DNA of 64,000 nt. Origin: an uncultured Prevotellaceae bacterium (GTDB taxonomy: Bacteria; Bacteroidota; Bacteroidia; Bacteroidales; Bacteroidaceae). Made by a program: the position numbers and the translations under genes. Positions 17,196 through 25,189 of this stretch are shown one piece after another. Location of the stretch: assembly GCA_947167935.1 (NCBI GenBank), contig CAMVJU010000002.1, positions 62,001 through 126,000 on the forward strand. Reading direction: 5' to 3'. The number at the start of each line of letters is the position of its first letter. Position 1 is the first letter of the stretch. The notes beneath the pieces were generated by a model. That model ran no database searches, was not told the DNA's origin, and was given only the letters and a program-made list of their open reading frames with translations.

Positions 17196-18938
17196 TTAGT
17201 CCTCCTTGGCTTCTAAGTTTTCTTCCATGGTGATGGTGCGGATGGCGAAGTTGCTGGTGTCCAGGATATAGAAGATCAGCGTGTTCTCGCCCGTGATGGC
17301 ATCGCGGTGGACATCGTTCACCAGTCCTGTAGGACGGTGGAAGCGTGCGAAGTCGCGCAGCTCGCCGTTCTCGTTGCCATAGGTGTGGCCGTCGGCATGA
17401 GTGGCAAAGCCGCCGCCGGCATAGGTCTTCACGATGCCCTCGGGTGTGAGCAGGCGGATGGCATCGTTCTGGCTGTCGCAGAAATAGAAGTCGTAGATGT
17501 CGTCGCGTCCCTCGGCCTCATACTGCTCGTTCTTCACAAACGTGCCCTGATAGGGACGGTTGAGCAGGGCTGAGAGGCCCACGCCGTCGGTGAAGCCTGC
17601 ATGTGACATGTCGCCTGCAATGCGGTAGGGCGGCGAGAAGCGCTTGGTTTGCTCGTTATAGTCGGTGCGCAGGATATAGTTGCGGTTGATGACCACGATA
17701 TAGGCATATTTTCCGCTGGGATGAATGTCAATCTGGAACTCCCAGCTAACGTCCTGCACCGTAAAGAGCTTTTCAAAGGCACCCGTGCCTGAGCTGCTGC
17801 CAGTGTTAATGTCATTCAGGTTCTGGTTGGCATAGGGATTCCAGCTTGTGCCTGAGCCACCCAATGAGTCGGGCAGCTGTGTCTCCCAGTATTTGTTCAT
17901 GTCGAGGCGCAGCACCTCACCTTGTGCAAAGCTGGTGAAGTAGAGTTCTCCGTTGGGATGCAGCGAGGCACCGTTACACTGACGATAGTTAGCCAGTTGG
18001 CGCACGGTGGAGCCACTGCTGAAATTGCCCTCGGGGTCACGGTCAACGATATAGACGGAGTTGGCGCGGTAGTTGCTGTCATCATTATCGGCCGAGATAA
18101 TCAGATGCTCACGCCATTTCTTCTGGTCGGCAGTGGCAGTCTGGTCCCATCCCTCAGGAGCATAGCCGCTCTTCTCGCCAGTCTCCTCGTCCACAACATA
18201 GTCGAAGCTGCCGTCCTCATTGTACATGAAGGGGTCGACGGCGAAGTCGATGGTGCGCAGGCGCTGGTTCGCGAACTTCGACAGCGGCAGGATGGTCTGC
18301 ACGGTGCGCTCCTTCAGGTCTATGAGCTGTATGCCGTGGGCCACGGTGCCGAAGTGGGGCTCCTGGTCGTAGACCACGAAGAGCTGGTCGTGGTTATAGG
18401 GCGAGAACTGCATCACGCCATCGTTCTTGAAGCCGCTGCAGTCGCCGAAGGTGCCGTCAATCCACACGGCATCGGCCTCGCGGTCGTAGCTCTTGCCGCA
18501 GAGCTTGCCCACCACCATCTTACGCTCATATTCGAAGCGGTCGGCGGCCTTGCCTGTCTGCTTGTCAACGGTGACCTGCACCGATGCGAAGAGGCGGCTG
18601 CCCTCTATCTGGTCGTAGGCAGCGCCGGGCAGATAGCAGTAGATGGCGTTGTTCTTCACGCTGACCAGCACAGCCTCCTTGCCGCCGATGCTGACATTCA
18701 CCATCGACGAGTCGTTGCCGAAGTTCTGACCAAGGATGACCACCTGCTGGCCTACGCTGCCCTTGGTGGGCGTGAAGCTGGTCACGGTGACAGGCTTCGA
18801 CGGGTCGTAGGGGTCGGACGTCTGCACACCATAGTAGTCTTCCACCGTGGTCGAAGACTCACAGCCACTGAGCACGGCAACCATGCTGCAGCACAGCAGG
18901 CCAACCGTCATCAAGGTTTTCATGTTAGTCGTTTTCAT
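17196..18938 (-). CDS. Surface lipoprotein with TIG/IPT domain and NHL-like beta-propeller
   Basis: 580-residue lipoprotein (C26 in LSGCESS). Residues about 48-140 form an IPT/TIG immunoglobulin-like domain (VTSFTPTKGSVGQQVVILGQNFG). The remainder has repeats like those of NHL/6-bladed propellers. Proteins of this layout are found next to SusCD pairs and are thought to be surface glycan-binding proteins. It ends just before SusC. The ATG at 18938 or the ATG 15 bases downstream could start it; the first was kept. Confidence 0.82.
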   Translation of the reverse strand: MKTTNMKTLMTVGLLCCSMVAVLSGCESSTTVEDYYGVQTSDPYDPSKPVTVTSFTPTKGSVGQQVVILGQNFGNDSSMVNVSIGGKEAVLVSVKNNAIYCYLPGAAYDQIEGSRLFASVQVTVDKQTGKAADRFEYERKMVVGKLCGKSYDREADAVWIDGTFGDCSGFKNDGVMQFSPYNHDQLFVVYDQEPHFGTVAHGIQLIDLKERTVQTILPLSKFANQRLRTIDFAVDPFMYNEDGSFDYVVDEETGEKSGYAPEGWDQTATADQKKWREHLIISADNDDSNYRANSVYIVDRDPEGNFSSGSTVRQLANYRQCNGASLHPNGELYFTSFAQGEVLRLDMNKYWETQLPDSLGGSGTSWNPYANQNLNDINTGSSSGTGAFEKLFTVQDVSWEFQIDIHPSGKYAYIVVINRNYILRTDYNEQTKRFSPPYRIAGDMSHAGFTDGVGLSALLNRPYQGTFVKNEQYEAEGRDDIYDFYFCDSQNDAIRLLTPEGIVKTYAGGGFATHADGHTYGNENGELRDFARFHRPTGLVNDVHRDAITGENTLIFYILDTSNFAIRTITMEENLEAKED

Positions 18939-18949
18939 TATTCTTATCG

Positions 18950-19000
18950 TTTATTGTTTTCGTTAACGTCAACGTTATCGTTATCGTTTTCGTTTTCGTT
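18950..19000. repeat. Hexanucleotide CGTTAT/CGTTTT tract
   Basis: Eight or so imperfect hexamers of CGTTAT, CGTTTT and CGTTAA lie between the glutaminase-like gene and the TIG lipoprotein gene, in what would be the leader of the latter. The same hexamers, in the other strand, form the leader of the second SusC gene (25128-25183). Confidence 0.7.
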
Positions 19001-21437
19001 ATCGCAACTTTTCTTCCAGCACCCTCATCCAGAAACCGCCAATCACCGAGCGGGCCTTGAAACCCACCATGCGGCCTGTCTTGGTGTCGTACCAGTCGCT
19101 GGTCGGCACGCGGCTTTCCGTCTCGTCCATGTATTTGTAGACGGGCTCCACGAACTTCAGGAACGTGTCCTTGTCGCTGGCCATAGCGGCCGTCCACATG
19201 ATCCAGTCGTTCTTCGTGTAGTCCTTGCGGATGTCGAGGGGCAGGCCATACTTGTTCTGCTTCTTCAGATAATACTTCACATCGCGCTCCATGGTGCCTG
19301 CAGGGAAGACGTTGGTCTGCCACAGCCTGTCCCACACCATGTTGTATTTCTGGCTCCAGGTGTTCGGGCGGTCGAAGGCCAGCCGGTAGTGGTCGCCCTC
19401 ACGTGCATCCTTTTCCCACTTTGCCGCCATTTCCTTGGCACGGGCCATGTATTTGTCGGCCACATTGCTGAGACCTTTCATACGGGCTATCTCGGCATAG
19501 CCTGCCACACCCATGATGGCCTTGATGCTCAGGTTGGCATTGTGGGCCCAGTGTCCGGCGAAATCATCGGTGCAGAGCTGATTGGCGGGGTCTTGTCCGT
19601 TTTCTGAGAGGTAGTCAGCCCAGGTGGTGATGACGCCCCAGTATTTATCCACATAGTTCGTGTTGCCGTCGAGCATACAGAGCTGAGCAGCCAGTGTCAG
19701 CATATTGCCGGCCTCTTCCAGCGGCATGTCGCCACCATACACCTGTCCGTTGGCTATCGGATAGGTACCGAGGTCATGGGCTGCGAAGGGCTTCGTCCAG
19801 CGTCCGCTGAGCGAATAGTCGAAGATAGAGGTCATCATGGCCTTCTGCAGCTCAGGGTTGTAGCAGAGGAACAGCGGAGCCTCGGGATAGGTGAGGTCGA
19901 CGGTATTGACACATCCGTTGCTGTTGTTCTCCTTCGAGAAGAAGAGCAGGTTGCCTTGATCGTCCTGGAACAGCTTGTGGGCAGCAATGACATGGCGATA
20001 GCTGGCTGAGAGGATCTCTGCGTAGTGCTCGTTGCCGGCAGCCAGACCGTCGTCATAGATCATCTTGTCGAACTCGCGGCAGCGCTGCATGATGTTCTGG
20101 TACTGGGAATTCATGCGCTGGAACATCTGGAAGATGCTCACCGTGCCGCCATGTGCCCAGTAGCCCTTGTAGCGTTTGTACATATATTCAATATCCTGAA
20201 TCTCGTCGTAGCCCATCATCATGAAGCTGGAGGCCTGCTGGGTCTTTCCGAACTCATGTTTGTAGCACAGCAGCGGCATGTTGGCAGCATCGGCGCCTAC
20301 GGAAACAGTGCCGTTGATGGCAGGGATATAGAAGTAGCCCCAGTCGATGCAGATGCCGTCGCCCTTCTTGGCGAGGATGGGCTGGTCTATGGTGCCGGTA
20401 CGCACATACTGTATGCCATTGTTTTCCATCAGTATCGTGCTGGTGGGCTGGCTTGCCTTGTTGAGTGTCATTTCTGGCGTAGCGATGATTTCCAGCTGCA
20501 CGTCGTGTGGGTTGCCATCAGTGGAGCGCACTTGATAGGAGATGTAGTTGATGGGCGAGGAGAGCAGGTCGTAGTCGTCAATCAGCATGGGAGCTGTGAA
20601 GACCACGTCCAGCTCTACGGGCCCGCATATAAAGGTATAATATGTGTTGGTGGCAAGTACGTCGACCGACTTCTGCTTGGCTGTCACGATGTTAGCGTTA
20701 ACGTTAGCGTTAATGTTTTTGAACAGGCCGAAGTCGGTATATGCGCCGCCGGTGGTGTTGTGGCAGTGGGCGGCAATGATGTTCTCTCCCTCATGCAGCA
20801 GGCCCTTCAGCTTCGCGTCAAGGTGCAGCTGTACGCCCTCCACCCAGGTCTCGCCAGTATCGGCCACCTTCGTGCCGTTGATATAGAGTTCAAACACATC
20901 GTCGTGCGAATAGACCATGTAGAGGTCTTCCTTCAGGTCGGCTGCCTGGAGATTGATGGTACGGCGCACATAGAGGTCACTGTTCAGCTCGCTCCAGTGG
21001 GTACGCACGAAACTCAGCCCGTCGCTGCCCCAGGCAGCCTTGCCACGGCGCCAGTTAACATTAACGTTAAACCCAGGCTTCATCCATCCTGCGGGCTGCT
21101 GTGATTGGCGGCTATAGTCGGCCTCCCAAGCTTCCTCGTCAGCCATAGGTACAATACTCTGTAGGATAGCACGCTCGGCACCCATCCAGCGGTAAGTCTT
21201 GCCGTCCACCCTGAGCAGGCCTTCCAAGGGCTTCTCGTCGTTGGTCCAATGGCGCGTGGTGCCGTCGGTCAACTGGTCGTAGGGCGACCACACGCTGAAG
21301 TACGGGTCACTCACTATCAGCGGCACGCTGGGCAAACGCAAGTTGGTGGTTTTGTACGGAGTGAACAGCTTGGCTGATTGAGCCATGACCGTCATCGCCA
21401 CAGCTCCCATGAAGCAAAAAGTCAGTAATCTTTTCAT
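18999..21437 (-). CDS. Secreted glutaminase-like protein (DUF4964/DUF5127/DUF4965/DUF1793)
   Basis: 812 residues with a signal peptide (1-19). The start (LIVSDPYFSVWSPYDQL, RHWTND, LLRVDGKTYRWMG) fits DUF4964; the middle fits DUF5127 and DUF4965; the last about 150 residues (FAGHWAHNANLSIKAIMGV, PLDIRKDYTKNDWIMWTA) fit DUF1793. This architecture is annotated as glutaminase A-like, from a fungal enzyme, but in Bacteroidetes it often sits in PULs and could be a glycan-active (alpha/alpha)6 enzyme. An extra jelly-roll-like piece (about 135-240, YMVYSHDDVFELYINGTKV) is inserted between DUF4964 and DUF5127. An in-frame repeat encodes NINANVNANI near 20690-20720. It is the first gene of the minus-strand PUL operon. 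Confidence 0.75.
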   Translation of the reverse strand: MKRLLTFCFMGAVAMTVMAQSAKLFTPYKTTNLRLPSVPLIVSDPYFSVWSPYDQLTDGTTRHWTNDEKPLEGLLRVDGKTYRWMGAERAILQSIVPMADEEAWEADYSRQSQQPAGWMKPGFNVNVNWRRGKAAWGSDGLSFVRTHWSELNSDLYVRRTINLQAADLKEDLYMVYSHDDVFELYINGTKVADTGETWVEGVQLHLDAKLKGLLHEGENIIAAHCHNTTGGAYTDFGLFKNINANVNANIVTAKQKSVDVLATNTYYTFICGPVELDVVFTAPMLIDDYDLLSSPINYISYQVRSTDGNPHDVQLEIIATPEMTLNKASQPTSTILMENNGIQYVRTGTIDQPILAKKGDGICIDWGYFYIPAINGTVSVGADAANMPLLCYKHEFGKTQQASSFMMMGYDEIQDIEYMYKRYKGYWAHGGTVSIFQMFQRMNSQYQNIMQRCREFDKMIYDDGLAAGNEHYAEILSASYRHVIAAHKLFQDDQGNLLFFSKENNSNGCVNTVDLTYPEAPLFLCYNPELQKAMMTSIFDYSLSGRWTKPFAAHDLGTYPIANGQVYGGDMPLEEAGNMLTLAAQLCMLDGNTNYVDKYWGVITTWADYLSENGQDPANQLCTDDFAGHWAHNANLSIKAIMGVAGYAEIARMKGLSNVADKYMARAKEMAAKWEKDAREGDHYRLAFDRPNTWSQKYNMVWDRLWQTNVFPAGTMERDVKYYLKKQNKYGLPLDIRKDYTKNDWIMWTAAMASDKDTFLKFVEPVYKYMDETESRVPTSDWYDTKTGRMVGFKARSVIGGFWMRVLEEKLR

Positions 21438-21756
21438 ACAATTCTTATTATAGTATACATTTTACGTTTTCGTAACGAAGTTTTTTTGTTTTTCCTTAAA
21501 CAATCTTTTTACCTATAAAAGAAACAAACTACCTATTTCCGGATCGTGATAGGCGGCATCACGCCGCATGAAAATTAACCCATTATTTACTAACTAAAAC
21601 TAACTACAAAAATCATTTTCGCTGCAAAATAACACAAAATCAGACGAAAAGAAGGATAATAAATATTCAAAGAGAATAAAAAACCGTTCAAACAGAAATA
21701 AAACAACCTGCGTTGAACGAAAAAAACTGTCAGCAGGTAATTTGTGACGAAAATTT
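21438..21756. other. Divergent intergenic region between the two PULs
   Basis: No gene is seen. It is AT-rich, with a short GCGGC/GCCGC hairpin at about 21553-21567. A weak -7-like element for the minus operon (TTATTTTGC on the minus strand near 21631) can be read. No regulator gene (HTCS, SusR or ECF sigma/anti-sigma) adjoins either PUL, so control probably comes from elsewhere in the genome through this region. Confidence 0.4.
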
Positions 21757-21788
21757 TTTGTCAGATGAAAAGATAATTGTATTTTTGC
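21757..21788 (+). promoter_or_regulatory. Promoter of the second PUL
   Basis: TTTG at 21757-21760, exactly 19 bases, then TATTTTTGC at 21780-21788, a near-perfect Bacteroidetes promoter. The ATG of the GH43-like gene lies 21 bases downstream. Confidence 0.65.
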
Positions 21789-21809
21789 ATCATCAATCTG
21801 CACACTCCC

Positions 21810-22829
21810 ATGAGATATTTCTATACTTTCCTACTTGTCGTCTGCCTGATTTCCCTTTCATGCTGCCGCCGTGCAGCAGAGATACCAGTCGCCAGCGATG
21901 ACGTGATGTTGTTGGAGCATGTGGGCTATCCACAGGCCGTATTCCACGACGGCAACTTTTATTTCACTTTTCAAAGTCTTGGTGGCGACTCCGTCGAACT
22001 ATTTTGTACCAAGCGCCTGGAAGACCTCTCACAGGCTCGCCGACGCACAGTTTGGAGTGCTGCCCGCGATACCATGACCCATTTCTGGTCGCCCGAAATC
22101 TACCGCATAGGCGATAAGTGGTACCTTTATTTCGAGGGTGACGACGGCAACACCGACAATCACCACCTCTTTGTGATGGAGTGTGCCGATCCTGACCCCA
22201 TGACGGGACAGTTCGTCCTGAAAGGCCCTATTGAGACCCATGCCGAGTGGAATTACGGTATTCACCCCAATCTGTTGCAAATACCCAATGGCGATCTCTA
22301 CCTGCTGTGGAGCGGATGGCCTGAGCGCCGTCATGAGACGGAGACACAATGTATATATATCGCGCGCATGGAGAATCCCTGGACCACCAGCTCCGAACGT
22401 GTGATGATCTCCCTGCCCGACCATGAGTGGGAGCGCCAATGGATCAATCCCGACGGCCATCGCTCAGCCTACCCTATCTACGTCAACGAGAATCCTGAGG
22501 CCTTCGTCACACCCGACGGCCAGCGCATCATCGTGCTCTATTCCGCCAGCGGCATCTGGACGGTCTATACCACCGTGGGCATGTTGTCGGCACCCGTTAC
22601 GGCCAACCTGCTCGACCCCGCCGTGTGGGTGAAACGTCAGGAGCCACTCATAAAGAAAGACTCTGCCACCGCGCCCACCATCTCGAATGTCTACCTTGTG
22701 CCCTCTGCCGATGGCAGCACCACCGACATGCTTTATGAGTACAAGCGCATCATAGATGGCAACATCATCCGCGACATCTACCTCCGCCACGACATCAAAT
22801 GGACTTCTGACGGAAAACCCATCTTTTGA
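21810..22829 (+). CDS. GH43-like lipoprotein with apparently replaced catalytic residues
   Basis: 339-residue protein with a lipoprotein-type leader (LISLSCC). The five-bladed propeller fold of GH43 is clear from SPEIYRIGDKWYLYFEGDDG, LYLLWSGW and IIVLYSASG, which match the arabinofuranosidase-like GH43 branch closely. However, the position of the general-base Asp (usually ADPWV) reads GYPQAV (Y40), and the pKa-modulating Asp (usually AIDGT) reads GIHPN (H152). The acid Glu may remain (E227 in VNENPE). The usual GPGH segment is also missing. It may therefore be a glycan-binding pseudo-enzyme or use other chemistry. I start at the ATG followed by RYFYTFLL rather than 11 codons earlier, which would overlap the promoter. 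Confidence 0.75.
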   Translation: MRYFYTFLLVVCLISLSCCRRAAEIPVASDDVMLLEHVGYPQAVFHDGNFYFTFQSLGGDSVELFCTKRLEDLSQARRRTVWSAARDTMTHFWSPEIYRIGDKWYLYFEGDDGNTDNHHLFVMECADPDPMTGQFVLKGPIETHAEWNYGIHPNLLQIPNGDLYLLWSGWPERRHETETQCIYIARMENPWTTSSERVMISLPDHEWERQWINPDGHRSAYPIYVNENPEAFVTPDGQRIIVLYSASGIWTVYTTVGMLSAPVTANLLDPAVWVKRQEPLIKKDSATAPTISNVYLVPSADGSTTDMLYEYKRIIDGNIIRDIYLRHDIKWTSDGKPIF

Positions 22830-22903
22830 AAAAAGCTCGTCACACAAGAAAACTTTTTGGTCAAACTGAACGGCGAACGGAAAGTTTTTCTTTGTATATG
22901 CTG

Positions 22904-22932
22904 TTGTTTCCTGCCAGAAGCATTATCTTTGC
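22904..22932 (+). promoter_or_regulatory. Promoter before the unknown secreted protein
   Basis: TTG at 22904 and TATCTTTGC at 22924-22932, with the ATG 31 bases further on. It gives the following gene its own start site within the second PUL. Confidence 0.5.
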
Positions 22933-22962
22933 AAGAAATAAACACTATTCACTATTTCCAAC

Positions 22963-24978
22963 ATGACAAAGAAAATCTTTATTTTGGCCTTCACGGTCCT
23001 TATGATGTCTACCTCTGCAACTATGGCGGCAGCAGTGCAGTTCACGCTGCGCCTAAAGTATCCCGGCAACGATGCCGTCACCTATCCGCTGCAGCAGCAA
23101 GGCAACAAGCTGAAGGCTCAGCAGCCATTGCCACTCGACATCACCACTGTCACCACCGCAGAGGGCGAGGACCTGCGGCTCAGCGTCACGCTGACGGCCC
23201 ACAAGCGTACTTGGTTTAACCTCGGTGTGCTCATTCCCACCGACTATGCCACTGATGACTGCGACTTCTACCTGCCTGGCTTCTGGTATCACAAGAACCT
23301 GCGCTCGCCTCGAGAGGCTCCGTCGTTCCACACCTCCAAAGACTGGAACTTCCGCGAAGACCGTTTGTCATCGCCCCTGGCGGGCGTCTACTGCAATGGC
23401 AGCGCACTCACCGTGATGCATGAGTTCACACCCTCCACCCCTCTTACCGATGCGCTGACTACCCATCAGGAGGGCGAGGTCATCTTGGGTGGCTCCACAT
23501 CCATCGGCTACATGGGATTCGAAGGGAGTAGCGGACACGCTGCCCTCTCCTTTGGCTATCCCTATATGGAGACACCCCGTCGCTACATCCGCAAGCTCAC
23601 GCTGATCAATCCCATCACCACTTTCGCCCAGTTAGAGCAGGGCGAGCGCATCACCCTGACATGGCTCATCCACGAGACGAAGCCTGCCGACTACGGTGAG
23701 TTTGTTGCCCAGACATGGCTCTACTGCATGGCTAAGCTCAACCCACAGCCGTTGCAGCCGCTCTTCACGCCCGACGAGGCGAAAGACCAGCTGGCCAACT
23801 ATTTCCGCAAGGCATACGTCGACCAGTATGCGCTGAAATTTCACTCAGGCCACGGCCTGCGTATCGACGACTGCAAGCCCGTGAACCATGTGCAGATAGG
23901 GTTCTGCGGACGAGTGTTGCTCAACGGCTTCAACACCTTGGAGTATGGCGAGGCGCATGGCGATGCTGAGCTTGTGGCCCAAGGACAGGCTATTTTCGAC
24001 AGTTGGTTGCAGCATGGCCTCACGGCAAAAGGCTATTTCAAGGACGACTTCCACATTGCCAATGGCATTCCTACCGATCAGGACATCGTGCACAGCATCC
24101 GTCAGCAGTCGGAGGGTGTCTATGCCGTACTGCACTATCTGCGCTATGAGAAGCAGCACGGAAGGAAGCACAAGGAGTGGGAACAGAAGATGCGCACCTT
24201 ACTCGACAACATGGTGACGCTGCTGAAGGACGACGGCCACTATCCCCGCAAATACCGCGACGACCACAGCGACGTGGATGCCTCGGGCGGCTCTACGCCG
24301 TCGGCCACCTCGACGCTGGTCATGGGTTACAAGTATTTCGGCGACAAACGCTATCTGGACGCCGCCAAGTGCACTGTGGACTATTTAGAGCAGAACATTA
24401 TATCGAAAAGCGATTACTTTTCCTCCACCCTCGACGCCAACTGCGAAGACAAGGAGGCTGCCATCAGCGCCGTTACTGCCACCTATTATCTAGCGATGGT
24501 GACGAAGGGACAGGAACGCCAGCATTACATCGACCTCTGCAAGAAAGCAGCCTTCTTCGCCCTGTCGTGGTACTACCTGTGGGATGTGCCCTTCGCACAG
24601 GGACAGATGTTGGGAGACCTCGGTTTCAAGAGCCGCGGCTGGAGCAACGTATCGGTGGAAAACAACCATGTCGACGTGTTCGTCTTCGAACTGGCACATA
24701 TCGTGAAATGGCTGGCTCAGGAGACCGGTCAGCAGCAGTTTGCACAAATCTACGACGTCATCCGCTCTTCCCTCACCCAACTACTGCCCACCAAGGATCG
24801 TCTCTGCGGCATTGGTGTGCCTGGCTTCAATCCCGAGGTGGTGCAGCACACGCAATGGGACTACGGCAAGAACGGCAAGGGCTTCTACAACGACATCTTC
24901 GCCCCAGGCTGGACCACTGCCTCGTTGTGGGAGCTTTTCTCACCCGATAGAACTGTAGGATTTCTCACGGGAAAGTAA
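22963..24978 (+). CDS. Secreted protein of unknown function, probable six-hairpin (alpha/alpha) fold
   Basis: 671 residues with a signal peptide (1-24). Residues about 25-260 look like a beta-rich domain; about 275-660 are helical with regularly spaced aromatic and acidic segments (IDDCKPVNHVQIGFCGRVLL, YFKDDFHIANGIPTDQD, YPRKYRDDHSDVD, LDANCEDKEAAISAV), as in six-hairpin glycosidases. I do not recognise a named family. It lies between the GH43-like gene and the SusC gene and has its own promoter, so a glycan-active role is an inference from context only. A terminator-like hairpin follows it. Confidence 0.7.
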   Translation: MTKKIFILAFTVLMMSTSATMAAAVQFTLRLKYPGNDAVTYPLQQQGNKLKAQQPLPLDITTVTTAEGEDLRLSVTLTAHKRTWFNLGVLIPTDYATDDCDFYLPGFWYHKNLRSPREAPSFHTSKDWNFREDRLSSPLAGVYCNGSALTVMHEFTPSTPLTDALTTHQEGEVILGGSTSIGYMGFEGSSGHAALSFGYPYMETPRRYIRKLTLINPITTFAQLEQGERITLTWLIHETKPADYGEFVAQTWLYCMAKLNPQPLQPLFTPDEAKDQLANYFRKAYVDQYALKFHSGHGLRIDDCKPVNHVQIGFCGRVLLNGFNTLEYGEAHGDAELVAQGQAIFDSWLQHGLTAKGYFKDDFHIANGIPTDQDIVHSIRQQSEGVYAVLHYLRYEKQHGRKHKEWEQKMRTLLDNMVTLLKDDGHYPRKYRDDHSDVDASGGSTPSATSTLVMGYKYFGDKRYLDAAKCTVDYLEQNIISKSDYFSSTLDANCEDKEAAISAVTATYYLAMVTKGQERQHYIDLCKKAAFFALSWYYLWDVPFAQGQMLGDLGFKSRGWSNVSVENNHVDVFVFELAHIVKWLAQETGQQQFAQIYDVIRSSLTQLLPTKDRLCGIGVPGFNPEVVQHTQWDYGKNGKGFYNDIFAPGWTTASLWELFSPDRTVGFLTGK

Positions 24979-25056
24979 AAGAAAACGCGGATATTTCCTT
25001 TATACACAGTAAAGAGATGTAAGCATATAACACACTGATTACCAACACTAAAGAGG

Positions 25057-25093
25057 AATGTATTATCTGAAAACGGTAATACATTTCTTTTTT
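25057..25093 (+). terminator. Intrinsic terminator after the unknown secreted protein
   Basis: AATGTATTA and TAATACATT form a 9-base stem around an 11-base loop, followed by TCTTTTTTT. It separates the secreted-protein gene from the SusC promoter. Confidence 0.7.
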
Positions 25094-25119
25094 TACGTGT
25101 GCAGGTTGCGGAATATGCC

Positions 25120-25128
25120 TACCTTTGC
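25120..25128 (+). promoter_or_regulatory. Promoter -7 element for the second SusC/SusD operon
   Basis: TACCTTTGC matches the Bacteroidetes -7 consensus. Transcription would begin a few bases on, inside the hexamer tract, so the repeat would form most of the 5' leader of the SusC mRNA. Confidence 0.55.
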
Positions 25129-25183
25129 AAACGAAAACGAAAACGATAACGATAACGAAAACGATAACGAAACGAAAAACGAA
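25128..25183 (+). repeat. Hexanucleotide GAAAAC/GATAAC tract in the SusC leader
   Basis: About nine AAC-ending hexamers (CGAAAA, CGATAA) run up to seven bases before the ATG at 25190. The tract is open in the SusC frame (Asn/Glu/Asp-rich), but a signal peptide cannot follow such a leader, so it is read as untranslated. Unit-number changes by slippage could change ribosome access. Confidence 0.75.
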
Positions 25184-25189
25184 AACTTT

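Noticed and set aside
17922..19607. 561-codon plus-strand frame across the TIG and glutaminase-like genes
   Set aside because: It spans two real minus-strand genes and the hexamer tract and shows no family pattern.
25058..25189. 44-codon N-terminal extension of the second SusC
   Set aside because: It begins in the terminator stem and passes through the promoter and hexamer tract; a signal peptide starts only at 25190.
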